Counted from the stretch's first letter, positions 25,119-33,638 are shown. The stretch: DNA of 43,994 bases from CAMTWB01 sp037441775 (GCA_037441775.1 JBBIRO010000028.1:1-43994), one strand, 5' to 3'. The notes: generated by a model not told the origin, from the sequence alone. Numbers and translations are program-made.

Positions 25119-25146
25119 GGTTTCAACTCTTCAAATAATTATTAAC

Positions 25147-25160
25147 TCGTAAAAAGTCCC
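25147..25160. repeat. Solitary half of the GTAAAAAGTC repeat
   Basis: CTCGTAAAAAGTCC has the same orientation as the half at 23787-23807, so the two flank the aminotransferase gene. The outer TGACG bases are lost. No right-hand partner is seen before 30073. Confidence 0.5.
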
Positions 25161-25269
25161 CAAACCGTCATTCGTATTATTTAAGCATTGAATACACGGG
25201 TTCAATTCTTCGTCGGCATTCAAAACACTTTGGCGATCATTGCCCTTTTGCGTTATGGGATACTCGTGA

Positions 25270-25360
25270 GATGCCGGCCGGTTTTAATTTAACAGAATTA
25301 CCCTGGGGATGTAAAGAAAAAGGTCATTGTCCCCGGGCTTACCCGGCAAGCTGCTGGCAT
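25270..25360 (+). ncRNA. Structured leader of unknown type upstream of the cyclo-ligase gene
   Basis: ATGCCGGC near 25270-25278 can pair with GCTGGCAT near 25353-25360, enclosing an internal bubble and an inner stem CCCTGGGGA / TCCCCGGG (about 25301-25309 and 25330-25337, one bulge) with an A-rich loop. The rod-bubble-rod shape and position just upstream of a 5-formyl-THF cyclo-ligase gene recall 6S RNA (ssrS), which often precedes that gene in proteobacteria. Primary-sequence similarity to 6S RNA was not evident to me. An mRNA leader or chance folding are alternatives. Confidence 0.3.
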
Positions 25361-25402
25361 GGTAATTGCGTATTGTTGGCCATGTCGTATGGAGGGGCTG
25401 GA

Positions 25403-26017
25403 TTGACAAGAGGAACCATTTGCGCCAAAGAACAGTTGCGCCGGGAAATGATCAGGCTTCGCAACCGGCTGCCCGAGGCTGACCGCGTTCATTGCAGCCG
25501 GACTATCAGCGAGATTCTGCTCCAAAGCGACCAATGGAAGAACTCGCGGGTGGTTATGAGTTACATGAGCTTCGGCAGTGAAGTGGATACTTCGCTGTTC
25601 AATGCCGCATCAATGCAGGAAGGGAAGATTTTGGTGCTTCCGAAGGTGGAAGTTATGGCCAACGCGCTTTCAACCTATCGGATATCTGATCTGGAAAGCG
25701 ATCTGGAAACGGGCCAGTGGGGAATAAGGGAGCCGCGGCCGGAGGCCTGTCGGCCTATTGAGCCGGGAAGGATTGATTTCATCCTGGTTCCTGGGGTGGC
25801 CTTTGATCTCGGCGGTGGCCGGATAGGCTACGGCAAGGGTTTTTACGACCGGTTTATCGGAAACTGCCGCAAGGAGGGTCGAGCTCCCCTGACCGTCGGC
25901 GCATCTTTTGGGATGCAGTTGCTGGCTAATATCCCCCTGTCCCCAAACGACTGGCCGGTCGATGTGATTGTAACCGAAAAAGGCTGGCATTGCTGCCAGC
26001 CGGATAGAAATGATTAA
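25403..26017 (+). CDS. fau: 5-formyltetrahydrofolate cyclo-ligase
   Basis: The enzyme converts 5-formyl-THF to 5,10-methenyl-THF with ATP. The 204-residue product (from TTG 25403) has KEQLRREMIRLRNRL at the N-terminus, VVMSYMSFGSEVDT near residue 45, LVPGVAFDLGGGRIGYGKGFYDRF near 125-148 (nucleotide/folate site) and a C-terminal DVIVTEKG. TTG 25403 is preferred since GGAGGGG lies 5-11 bases upstream; an ATG at 25382 would add seven residues and a still longer frame reaches back to 25271 with atypical sequence. It is followed 14 bases later by glcD. Also called ygfA. Confidence 0.9.
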   Translation: MTRGTICAKEQLRREMIRLRNRLPEADRVHCSRTISEILLQSDQWKNSRVVMSYMSFGSEVDTSLFNAASMQEGKILVLPKVEVMANALSTYRISDLESDLETGQWGIREPRPEACRPIEPGRIDFILVPGVAFDLGGGRIGYGKGFYDRFIGNCRKEGRAPLTVGASFGMQLLANIPLSPNDWPVDVIVTEKGWHCCQPDRND

Positions 26018-26031
26018 GGAGCGGGGTTTTT

Positions 26032-27459
26032 ATGATTTCATCCGAAAAAGTTGCTGAATTGCGCGCCAAACTGGGAAACGATAATGTTTATTCCAACCGG
26101 GAAGATCTAATAGTGTTAGGCTACGACTCGACTCCGGAGCTCCATGGCCGGCCGGATGTGGCGGTCTACCCGCGCCAGGTTGAAGATCTGCGGCTGGCAG
26201 TCAACATGGCGAATCAGCTGGGTCTGCCGATTATTCCCCGGGGATCGGGAACGGGCCTCTCCGGCGGCAGCGTGCCGTCAGGCGGGATGGTGGTTTGCTT
26301 GACCAGGATGAACCGCATTCTGGAAATAGATGAGGAAAATCTTACCGCAACCGTTGAAGCCGGAGTAATCACCCTCGACCTCTACAAGGCCGCGGCGGCC
26401 AAGGGACTCTTCTACCCGCCGGATCCCGGTTCCCAGATGATATCCACCATGGGCGGAAACGTGGCGGAAAACGCGGGCGGGCTCCGTGGTTTGAAGTACG
26501 GCGTAACCAGAAATTATGTCATGGCCTTAGCCGGCATTATGGGCGACGGGACCTTTTTCCAAACCGGTGGCAAATGCGTGAAGGACGTGGCCGGCTATTC
26601 CGTCCGGGATCTGTTGGTGGGTTCCGAAGGCACTCTGGGAATCATTACGGAGGTTACCGTGCGATTGATTCCGCCTCCTAAAACCAAACAAACCTTGCTT
26701 GCTTACTTCCGGGATATCCGGACAGCGGGCGACGCTGTTTCCCGCATCATTGCGGCCCAGATAATTCCGGCCACGCTCGAGATAATGGATCACACCACCA
26801 TCAACTGCGTGGAAGACTACGTCAAGATCGGCCTGCCCCGGGAAATGGCGGCCATGCTTTTGATCGAGGTGGACGGCCATCCGGCCACCGTTGAGGAAGA
26901 GGCCCAGGGGGTAAGAAGAGTGCTGGAGACGGTCCGGGCGGACGAGATTCATCAGGCCAAAACCTTTGAAGAGGCCAATAAGCTTTCCGCCGCCCGCAGA
27001 ACCGCCCTGTCGGCCGTCGCGCGGGTATCGCCCACCACAATTCTGGAAGACGCCACGGTTCCCCGCAGCTGCCTGGCGGAAACTTTTGGCGAGATTGAGC
27101 GACTGAAACAAAAACTGGGGATCAGGGTTGCAACCTTCGGTCACGCGGGCGACGGCAATCTCCATCCCACCGCCCTGGCCGACGAGCGCAACAAAGACGA
27201 GATTGCCCGGGTTCACCAGTTTTTCAGTGAGTTATACGAAAAGGTTCTCGCGCTGGGCGGCACCGTATCCGGTGAGCACGGCATCGGCATCGCCAAGAAG
27301 GAATACCTTAGGCGTCAGATCGGCGAGGGCGGTATGGGGGTAATGAGGCGCCTCAAACAGGCCTTCGATCCCCAGGGCAATCTCAACCCGGGGAAGGTGC
27401 TTACCGGGGAAAAAGAGGTCTCTGGCACGGAGGCGGGAGGCAAGAATCATGTCTCATGA
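26032..27459 (+). CDS. glcD: FAD-linked 2-hydroxyacid dehydrogenase (GlcD/D-lactate dehydrogenase type)
   Basis: The 475-residue flavoprotein has an FAD-binding-4 domain (IIPRGSGTGLSGGSVPSGG near residue 70, YPPDPGSQMISTMGGNVAENAGG near 125) and a C-terminal FAD-oxidase domain with FGHAGDGNLHPTALAD near 370 and VSGEHGIGIAKKEYL near 415. It oxidises glycolate or D-lactate to the 2-oxoacid and probably passes electrons to the Fe-S partner encoded next. The two genes overlap by 11 bases. A good GGAGCGGGG site precedes the ATG. Specificity between lactate and glycolate cannot be read from the sequence. Confidence 0.9.
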   Translation: MISSEKVAELRAKLGNDNVYSNREDLIVLGYDSTPELHGRPDVAVYPRQVEDLRLAVNMANQLGLPIIPRGSGTGLSGGSVPSGGMVVCLTRMNRILEIDEENLTATVEAGVITLDLYKAAAAKGLFYPPDPGSQMISTMGGNVAENAGGLRGLKYGVTRNYVMALAGIMGDGTFFQTGGKCVKDVAGYSVRDLLVGSEGTLGIITEVTVRLIPPPKTKQTLLAYFRDIRTAGDAVSRIIAAQIIPATLEIMDHTTINCVEDYVKIGLPREMAAMLLIEVDGHPATVEEEAQGVRRVLETVRADEIHQAKTFEEANKLSAARRTALSAVARVSPTTILEDATVPRSCLAETFGEIERLKQKLGIRVATFGHAGDGNLHPTALADERNKDEIARVHQFFSELYEKVLALGGTVSGEHGIGIAKKEYLRRQIGEGGMGVMRRLKQAFDPQGNLNPGKVLTGEKEVSGTEAGGKNHVS

Positions 27460-28774
27460 CGAAGCCTTGGGCAATTTCAATCCCGGCGATGCCCCCGGTT
27501 ACCAATCCATTCTCCAGTGCATGCGTTGCGGGTTTTGTCTGCCGCATTGCCCAACTTACTTTCTTACCAATCGCGAGCGCTCCAGTCCCCGGGGCCGGGC
27601 GGCACTGGCACGGGCCATCGCGGAAGGCAAACTGGAATTTACCCCGGCCTTCAAGGAGGAGACCTTTTTCTGCCTGGAATGCCGCGCCTGCTCGACCGCC
27701 TGCCCCTCGGGAGTCCAGGTTGGGTCCATCATGGAGATCTGCCGCAGCCAGGCCCATTCTTTTTATCCGCCGCAGGCGATGGGCGGATTTCTGCGCTCGT
27801 TCATCCTGGAGAAGATGCTGCCCTCGCCAAAATTGATGGAGACATCACTGATTGCGGCCCGACTTTATCAGCGGCTGGGGCTGCAGTGGCTGGTGCGCCG
27901 GATGGGAATTATGAAAGTTCTGCCGAAATTATTAAATAAGATGGAGGGCATCCTGCCGGACTTAAAGGCGCCTTTGCGTCTGTCGCTGCCGGAATTTATG
28001 CCCGCCGTGGGAGAACGCCGCGGTCGGGTCGGTTTTTTCCTCGGGTGCGCGATGAGCCTGATGTTTCCCGATGTCTCGCGCCAGACCGCCCGCATCCTGG
28101 CTCATCAGGGTTTTGATGTCCTTACCCCGCGGGAAGTCAAGTGCTGCGGCGCGCCGCACCTGGCCGAAGGCGACCGTAAAACCGCGGGACAACTGGCAAT
28201 GATTAATCTGGAGCTCTTCGACCGTCTAGAGGTGGATTATATTGTCACCGACTGCGCCGGTTGCGGCTGCGCCTTAAAGGAATACCGGGAACTGATCCAT
28301 CAGAGCGCGCCCGCGGATAAACTTACGGGCTTTGTTTCCCGCGTGAAAGACATCTCCGAGTTTCTTTCCGAGGTTGGTCTTCGTACCGCGGGCCTGTTGT
28401 CAACTCCGGCCACCGTCACCTATCATGAGCCCTGCCATCTGGTGCATGGACAGAAGATCACGGCCGCGCCCCGGGAGATTATCCGGAAGATACCGGGAGT
28501 CGCCTTGCGGGAAATGGAAGAATCATCATGGTGCTGCGGCATGGCCGGGTCCTTTGCCCTGAAATATCTGGCAGAGAGCCGCGCCATTCTTAATCGCAAG
28601 CTCGCCAATGCCGCGGCCACCAAGGCGGATATTCTGGTTACCGCCAATCCCGGCTGCCACCTGCAACTGGCCTGGGGAGTCCGGGAAGAGGGACTGGACA
28701 TGAGGGTGATGCACCTGATGGAACTTCTGGGGCGGGCAACTCCGGGAGATGACTTGCTCGAGGGCGCCTGTTGA
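27449..28774 (+). CDS. glcF: Fe-S oxidoreductase partner of the 2-hydroxyacid dehydrogenase (GlcF-like)
   Basis: The 441-residue protein has two 4Fe-4S motifs, CMRCGFCLPHCP near residue 25 and CLECRACSTACP near 75. Two cysteine-rich CCG domains follow: FLGCAMSLMF ... EVKCCGAPH near 195-235 and YHEPCHLVHGQK ... SSWCCGMAGSF near 330-370. This is the GlcF/GlpC/HdrD architecture, which takes electrons from the flavoprotein and passes them to quinone or another carrier. The overlap with glcD supports a complex. The stop overlaps the next start as TTGA. Confidence 0.9.
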   Translation: MSHDEALGNFNPGDAPGYQSILQCMRCGFCLPHCPTYFLTNRERSSPRGRAALARAIAEGKLEFTPAFKEETFFCLECRACSTACPSGVQVGSIMEICRSQAHSFYPPQAMGGFLRSFILEKMLPSPKLMETSLIAARLYQRLGLQWLVRRMGIMKVLPKLLNKMEGILPDLKAPLRLSLPEFMPAVGERRGRVGFFLGCAMSLMFPDVSRQTARILAHQGFDVLTPREVKCCGAPHLAEGDRKTAGQLAMINLELFDRLEVDYIVTDCAGCGCALKEYRELIHQSAPADKLTGFVSRVKDISEFLSEVGLRTAGLLSTPATVTYHEPCHLVHGQKITAAPREIIRKIPGVALREMEESSWCCGMAGSFALKYLAESRAILNRKLANAAATKADILVTANPGCHLQLAWGVREEGLDMRVMHLMELLGRATPGDDLLEGAC

Positions 28775-29748
28775 TAATATCCGACAATCTCGCCAATTTA
28801 AGAAGTATTTGCAACAGCGGCTGGGAGAAGCGGGTGGACCGGATCGGTTTGCCGCCTGCGGATCAGAAACTGCTGGCCTGTCTGTCTTTAAATGACCCGC
28901 TGTTCAGCTCGCCCTTGCCGCCGGATTCCGGTTGCAACAGGGACTTGCGGATTATTCTGGTTGACCACGCGCCGGAATCGCAGTATGACGCCCTGCTCTC
29001 CGGGTTGCGTTCCGGTTTGGAGCTGCCGTATCCGCTGGCCTGCGTCGCCTTTGACGGAAAGAATTTTCACGGCCAGCGGCGACGGCCCTGGAGCACCCGC
29101 CGGGGAAACTTGCATCTTACTCTGTACAATCGGCCGGAAGCGGATATAGCTAAAACCAGGCAGGGGTTTATCGTTCTGCCGGCCGTGGCGGCAATTGATG
29201 CCATTACGGCCCTGGCGGGCGACAATTTAGGGCTGGCGATAAAATGGGTTAACGATATTACGATCGCCGACAAGAAAATAGGGGGAGTGCTTACGACCAC
29301 CCAAATCCGTGGCGACCGGACGGAGGCCTCTGTCTTTGGCATTGGTCTTAACATCAGCCAGGGGCCGAGCATTGAATCATCCCCGCTGGCCCCGGAGACG
29401 GACTTTCTTTGGGGCCACCGGCCGGATATTACCCTCAAGGATATTTTCTGGCAAATCCTGAAAGAGTTCGACCGGCGCTACCAGCAACTGCTTGCCAATG
29501 GGCCGCGGCTATTGCTCGATGACTATCGTCGCCATTCGCTGGTTATAGGCCGGGAGGTCTGTATCTGGGAAGAAGATACGGTGATGCAGGGTGCAACCGC
29601 AATCGCGGGCGATCCCGTGTTTTGCGGCGTGGTTTCAGCGATAGGTGATGATTTGTCGCTCCTGGTTGGCGGCAGAGAAATAAACAGCGGCCGTCTTTCC
29701 CTGGTGCGGCTGTGCGAAAAATTTGGCGTTCAGTGTAGCAGGCGTTAA
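28771..29748 (+). CDS. Divergent biotin-protein ligase (BirA/LplA-like catalytic domain)
   Basis: The 325-residue protein contains a biotin-ligase-like core with KWVNDITIADKKIGGVL near residue 168 (canonical KWPNDL...KLAGIL) and FGIGLNIS near 195. The biotinyl-AMP loop is altered: the usual GRGRRGRPW reads FHGQRRRPW (residues 99-107). The position of E. coli BirA Arg118 is Gln and two glycines are lost, and the STNQ segment reads PESQ. The N-terminal ~55 residues do not look like a helix-turn-helix, so a repressor role is unlikely. It starts at TTG, coupled to glcF, and lies 370 bases before the oad genes, whose biotin subunit is its likely target. Confidence 0.72.
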   Translation: MIISDNLANLRSICNSGWEKRVDRIGLPPADQKLLACLSLNDPLFSSPLPPDSGCNRDLRIILVDHAPESQYDALLSGLRSGLELPYPLACVAFDGKNFHGQRRRPWSTRRGNLHLTLYNRPEADIAKTRQGFIVLPAVAAIDAITALAGDNLGLAIKWVNDITIADKKIGGVLTTTQIRGDRTEASVFGIGLNISQGPSIESSPLAPETDFLWGHRPDITLKDIFWQILKEFDRRYQQLLANGPRLLLDDYRRHSLVIGREVCIWEEDTVMQGATAIAGDPVFCGVVSAIGDDLSLLVGGREINSGRLSLVRLCEKFGVQCSRR

Positions 29749-30116
29749 TTAGTGTTTCCGGCGCACTGTGTGTTCGCTATGCGAACGATTGGCGGGCGTT
29801 GTTACGTTGGTAATTCATTATGACCCCGGAGTAGCCGGGGAGGAGTAATTCCGGTCTTGTCCCAATGTCCGGGCGACCACAATGGGCCCCTCCCGGACGC
29901 GGATGGCATTTATTTTGCAGCGCGAAACGCACAATTAGAATTCCAGGGCGGAAGTTGTTTTGTGGTACCGCCTTTTCGTTCGCGGCTCGTAAACCACGCA
30001 CTGGCCGGCGCAAGGCCCGCGACGGCACCAGCAACTTCATGTAACGAGGGATTTATCACAACGAAGGAATCCGGACTTTTTACGAAGCCGACAAATAACC
30101 TTTTCAGGAGCGTTAA
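29749..30116. other. Hairpin-rich intergenic region upstream of the oad genes
   Basis: No gene is seen in these 368 bases. Three clear hairpins occur: GTTCGC-TAT-GCGAAC (29772-29786), CCCCGG-AGTAG-CCGGGG (29824-29840), and GTCCGGG (29867-29873) with CCCGGAC (29892-29898). The first two may terminate the upstream operon. The last third is a copy of the dispersed repeat. A regulatory leader for oadG is possible, but no known riboswitch class was recognised. Confidence 0.5.
30004..30094. repeat. Right half of the GTAAAAAGTC repeat family
   Basis: The unit ends with GGACTTTTTACGAAGCCGACA at about 30073-30093 and is preceded by GCGCAAGGC near 30008 and CGAGGGATTT near 30046. The same order of blocks (GCAAGGCGCG, then a variable part, then GGACTTTTTACG) is seen at 39970-40049. 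It ends 23 bases before oadG. Confidence 0.6.
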
Positions 30117-30341
30117 ATGAACATCATAACAATTTCGCTGGTAGCTTTTTCCGTGGTCATTTTAACCCTTGGGATTCTTGCGGTTATGATGCGGATCATC
30201 ACCAGCCTGTTTCCCGAGCGGCAGCTTAATGATGTGACGGTAGAGCCGATTATGGTAACGGCGGTAACAAAGGCGGTGACATCCTTTCTGCCGGGGGCTG
30301 TCCTGGCCAAAATTGAAGAGACCACGGCAAAAAAGAACTGA
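30117..30341 (+). CDS. oadG: Na+-translocating decarboxylase gamma subunit, OadG family
   Basis: This 74-residue protein has one N-terminal membrane helix (residues ~4-26) and a short charged cytoplasmic tail, the topology of OadG/MmdD subunits that assemble the alpha and beta subunits. A CAGGAG site precedes the ATG. It is followed 75 bases later by the oadA-like gene. Sequence alone is weak in such short proteins; order oadG-oadA-oadB makes the call good. Confidence 0.75.
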   Translation: MNIITISLVAFSVVILTLGILAVMMRIITSLFPERQLNDVTVEPIMVTAVTKAVTSFLPGAVLAKIEETTAKKN

Positions 30342-30416
30342 TGAAAAAACATACGGATTCAAGCCCGTACCGTAAAAGTTCAAGCATTAGAAATCAACCA
30401 TTTGAAGGGGTATTTA

Positions 30417-32264
30417 ATGATAAAAGCAGCTAGTCCAAAAAAAATTCGCGTGATGTTCACACCTTTTCGTGACGGCCTCCAGAGCTGTTTTGGCGGCAAG
30501 GTCAGGCTCAATGATTTTTTGCCGGCCCTTGATGTATCGGTTCGAGCGGGAATAAGGCACTTTGAATTTGGCGGTGGGGCGAGGTTTCAGGCCCCCTTCT
30601 TCTATCTTAACGAGGATCCTTTCCACTGCATGAGCGAGATCAGGAAGGTGGTTGGTCCGGACGTTGATCTCCAGATACTAACCCGTTCAGTTTCCGGGGT
30701 GACCCTGACGACCCAGCCGATCAAGGCTCTGGAACTGCAGTCCAAACTGATGAAGAGGCATGGGACGACCATTGATCGAAATTTTGACTACATGAACGAT
30801 GTGCGGAATCTGGTGAAAACAGGCCAGGCCATAGTCGATGCGGGAATGCATCATCAGTTGGCCATTGCCGCCATGGGGCTGCCATTCTATTCGGACAAGG
30901 TTCACACGCCGGAATTCTATGTCAATGTGGTGCGGCAGGTGCTGGCCAGCGGGGTTCGCGTCGATTCGGTCTGCATCAAGGATGCTTCCGGAACGACTGA
31001 TCCCAGAACCTGTTATGAAACCATCAAGGGGATAAAGAAAATTCTGCCCCCGGAAATCCCTTTATGGCAGCACACCCACGACACGGCTTCCATGGGGATC
31101 GCCTGCTATATGGCCGGGGTGGAAGCCGGCGCCGATGGAATCGATCTCTCCGTTCACCCCCTGGCTTCCGGCACCAGTCAACCGGAAGTGCGTTCCATGT
31201 GGCACGCCCTCAAGGGCACCGGGTACAGCCTGGACATAGATCATGCCAGAATGGATGAGATTCAGCGTGTCCTGGAGGATTGCCTGAAGGATTATGAATT
31301 CGATCCCGTTACCACCTCCGCCGACGCCCGAGTGGTTGGTTTCCCCATGCCGGGCGGCGCGATCGGCCCCAATGTTCACATGATGAAAGAGGCGGGAATC
31401 CTTCACAAGTACAGTGCGGTTTTGGAGGAATTTTCGGTTGTGGTTGAGGCCGCCGGCGCCTGGACCAGTGTTACTCCCGGCAGCCAGCAGTATTGGCTCC
31501 AGGCGTTCAACAACGTGTTTTTAGGGCGCTGGAAGAAGATAGAGGCCGGTTATGGCCGGGCGCTGCTTGGTTATTTTGGCCACACGCCGCTGTCGCCTGA
31601 CCCGCAAGTGGTTAAAATAGCAGAAGAACAGCTTGGCCTGCCGGTTTTCGAAGGCGATCCCCTGGATGCTGCGCCGGATACACTGGCCATGGCCGAGGAG
31701 GCAATTAAGGCCAGAAACCTGCCCTGTACCGAGGAAAATATCTTCCTCGTTGCCGCGTCGATTGTTCCCGGTAAGAACATGGACTTAAATGAGGGGATCC
31801 GTTTTCTAAATGGGACGGCGAAGATATCCATTCCCCTCAAGAAGAAAGAAGTATCGGCCGCTGCCGCGCCGTCTGCAGCGGCATTCACCTCGCCCTTCGA
31901 AACCACCTGCCAGGTCACGGAAGGCCAGATAACAAGAACGTTCCGGATCACCATTGAACCGCCGGCGCTGGCCCATGCCGGGACCCGGGAAGGCCAGCCG
32001 ACGGCGCAAGTGATGCCGCCGCCCGCCGCCCCCACGGGAAAGATCACGCCGGTGTTTTCGCCCTTCGAAGGCAAGGTGGAGCTTGTTTTGCTCAATGTGA
32101 AGGTTGGCGACCAGGTAACTGAAGGACAGGTGCTGGCCCAGGTGGAGGCAATGAAGGCCAACCACGACGTCAAGGCCCCCTGCTCCGGGAGAATTGTGAG
32201 TATTGAGGGTGCGGTTGGCAGGGAAGTTTCCGCCGCTAAGCCTATTCTGACCATCGGAGAGTAG
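30417..32264 (+). CDS. oadA: OadA-like carboxyltransferase with C-terminal biotin domain
   Basis: The 615-residue protein has an HMGL-like TIM-barrel carboxyltransferase (residues ~8-275), a conserved carboxylase middle domain (~300-480), a Pro/Ala linker and a biotinyl domain (~545-615). The metal and carbamate sites are visible: FRDGLQS near residue 18, VCIKDASG near 191, QHTHDT near 217. The biotin lysine is in EAMKA, 35 residues from the end as usual, but the canonical motif is AMKM. Canonical LRDAHQS reads FRDGLQS and the RGxNxxGY segment is replaced by LTRSVSG. With OadB and OadG it should decarboxylate a carboxy-acid and pump Na+. Oxaloacetate is the default substrate but is not assured. 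ATG 30417 has GAAGGGG upstream. Confidence 0.85.
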   Translation: MIKAASPKKIRVMFTPFRDGLQSCFGGKVRLNDFLPALDVSVRAGIRHFEFGGGARFQAPFFYLNEDPFHCMSEIRKVVGPDVDLQILTRSVSGVTLTTQPIKALELQSKLMKRHGTTIDRNFDYMNDVRNLVKTGQAIVDAGMHHQLAIAAMGLPFYSDKVHTPEFYVNVVRQVLASGVRVDSVCIKDASGTTDPRTCYETIKGIKKILPPEIPLWQHTHDTASMGIACYMAGVEAGADGIDLSVHPLASGTSQPEVRSMWHALKGTGYSLDIDHARMDEIQRVLEDCLKDYEFDPVTTSADARVVGFPMPGGAIGPNVHMMKEAGILHKYSAVLEEFSVVVEAAGAWTSVTPGSQQYWLQAFNNVFLGRWKKIEAGYGRALLGYFGHTPLSPDPQVVKIAEEQLGLPVFEGDPLDAAPDTLAMAEEAIKARNLPCTEENIFLVAASIVPGKNMDLNEGIRFLNGTAKISIPLKKKEVSAAAAPSAAAFTSPFETTCQVTEGQITRTFRITIEPPALAHAGTREGQPTAQVMPPPAAPTGKITPVFSPFEGKVELVLLNVKVGDQVTEGQVLAQVEAMKANHDVKAPCSGRIVSIEGAVGREVSAAKPILTIGE

Positions 32265-32266
32265 CC

Positions 32267-33418
32267 ATGGATATGATTTTAGCATTACTCAACGAAGGAG
32301 GCTTTGCGAATCTCTCCTGGCAGAACCTCATAATGTTTGTCATTGCGGGGGTATTCATCTACCTGGCGATTGCCAAAAGTTATGAGCCCCTCTTACTAAT
32401 TCCCATTTCCTTTGGCGCCATCATGGCCAATTTACCCAAGGCAATGATGAGTTCCAGTGACCAGATGCTGGCCGGCGATCACGCGATAGGCCTCATGCAG
32501 CTCATCTATAATGCCGGGCTGAAAACGGAGCTGCTGCCACCCCTGATCTTTCTCGGGGTGGGGGCGCTGACTGATTTCCGGCCCCTTTTGAGCCGACCCA
32601 TTACCTTTATTTTGGGAGCCGGTGCGCAACTGGGGGTATTCATTGCCGCCGCGGGCGCCACTTACCTCTTTGGTTTCAGCTTGAAAGAGGCCGCTTCCAT
32701 CGGTATTATTGGCGGCGCCGACGGCCCAACCTCCATCTATCTGGCCTCTAAACTGGCCCCCCATCTTTTGGGGGCGATCGCCGTGGCCTCCTACAGCTAC
32801 ATGTCCCTGGTGCCGGTTATCCAGCCGCCCGTGATGAGGCTTCTGACCACCAAAAAAGAACGCGCCATCCAGATGAAAGTTGCCAAGCCGGTATCGAAGA
32901 TCACGGTGCTGCTCTTTCCCATTATCGGCATCATCATGACCGCGCTTTTTGTTCCCTCTTGCGCGCCGCTGATGGGAATGCTTTTTTTTGGCAATTTAAT
33001 CAGGGAATCCGGCGTGACGGACCGTTTGAGCCAGACTGCCGGCTCGCACCTGATCAATACGGTGACGATCTTCCTGGCGCTGACGGTGGGCTCCACCATG
33101 GAAGGAGTTTCGTTTCTCAAGTCCCAGACTATCTTTATAATGATTTTAGGGGCTTTTGCCTTTGCCATGAGCACCTTCGGCGGGATTGTCTTTGCCAAGG
33201 TCATCAATCTGTTTTTACCGGAAGGAAAAAAGATCAACCCCTGCATTGGCGCGGCGGGAGTCTCCGCTGTTCCCATGTCTGCCCGGGTTGTTCAGAAGTT
33301 TGTTGCTGAAGAAACAAACGGTCGGGTAAATCCCCTCATGGCGGCCATGGGGCCCAACGTCGCCGGCGTTGTGGGCACTGCCATGGCGGCGGGCGTTTTC
33401 CTGGCTCTGCTGAGATAA
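32267..33418 (+). CDS. oadB: Na+-translocating decarboxylase beta subunit
   Basis: The 383-residue polytopic protein is the Na+-channel and carboxybiotin-decarboxylating subunit shared by oxaloacetate, methylmalonyl-CoA and glutaconyl-CoA decarboxylases. It shows FLGVGALTDFRPLLSRP near residue 95, the diagnostic IIGGADGPTSIYLA near 148, GNLIRESGVTDRLSQTA near 243, VGSTMEG near 275 and the C-terminal GPNVAGVVGTAMAAGVFLA. It begins 2 bases after the oadA stop. The family is certain; the physiological substrate is set by the alpha subunit. Confidence 0.95.
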   Translation: MDMILALLNEGGFANLSWQNLIMFVIAGVFIYLAIAKSYEPLLLIPISFGAIMANLPKAMMSSSDQMLAGDHAIGLMQLIYNAGLKTELLPPLIFLGVGALTDFRPLLSRPITFILGAGAQLGVFIAAAGATYLFGFSLKEAASIGIIGGADGPTSIYLASKLAPHLLGAIAVASYSYMSLVPVIQPPVMRLLTTKKERAIQMKVAKPVSKITVLLFPIIGIIMTALFVPSCAPLMGMLFFGNLIRESGVTDRLSQTAGSHLINTVTIFLALTVGSTMEGVSFLKSQTIFIMILGAFAFAMSTFGGIVFAKVINLFLPEGKKINPCIGAAGVSAVPMSARVVQKFVAEETNGRVNPLMAAMGPNVAGVVGTAMAAGVFLALLR

Positions 33419-33484
33419 TTCGCTGATTCCGGTAACCGGGGAATGATCTCTGGACATTCCCCGAGCCGGTTCAATACGCAAGAT

Positions 33485-33638
33485 TGACGAAACCGTAAAA
33501 AGTCCCAAACTCCCTCTTCCTTGAGGTGAGAGGTTTGGGGCGATGGTGGTAGATGCCGTTATTTCAATGGCTTAGCTCCCCATCCCGTTGCCCTCTTCCG
33601 CGAGGGGAGGTGAAGCGCGACTTTTTACGAAGCCGTCA
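33485..33638. repeat. Complete 154-base inverted-repeat element (MITE-like)
   Basis: The ends TGACGAAACCGTAAAAAGTCC (33485-33505) and GACTTTTTACGAAGCCGTCA (33619-33638) are inverted copies. Inside is a long hairpin with CCCAAAC near 33504 and GTTTGGG near 33532, and a second C/G-rich block near 33580-33612. No coding frame is present, so this is a non-autonomous element. It is the only copy here with both ends well preserved. The rest of the 257-base gap shows a short GGGGAATG / CATTCCCC hairpin near 33438-33462, probably the oadB terminator. Confidence 0.75.

Noticed and set aside
25271..25402. An extended cyclo-ligase starting at 25271
   Set aside because: The added residues are unlike the family N-terminus and the DNA there is a hairpin-rich leader; the GGAGGGG site supports TTG 25403.
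29749..30003. A known riboswitch (for example c-di-GMP class) before oadG
   Set aside because: Hairpins are present, but none of the conserved motif strings of the classes I know could be found.
25147..30094. A large composite mobile unit bounded by the left half at 25147 and right half at 30073
   Set aside because: The enclosed genes are ordinary metabolism with no transposase or integrase, and single halves are scattered elsewhere, so pairing over 5 kb is more likely chance.
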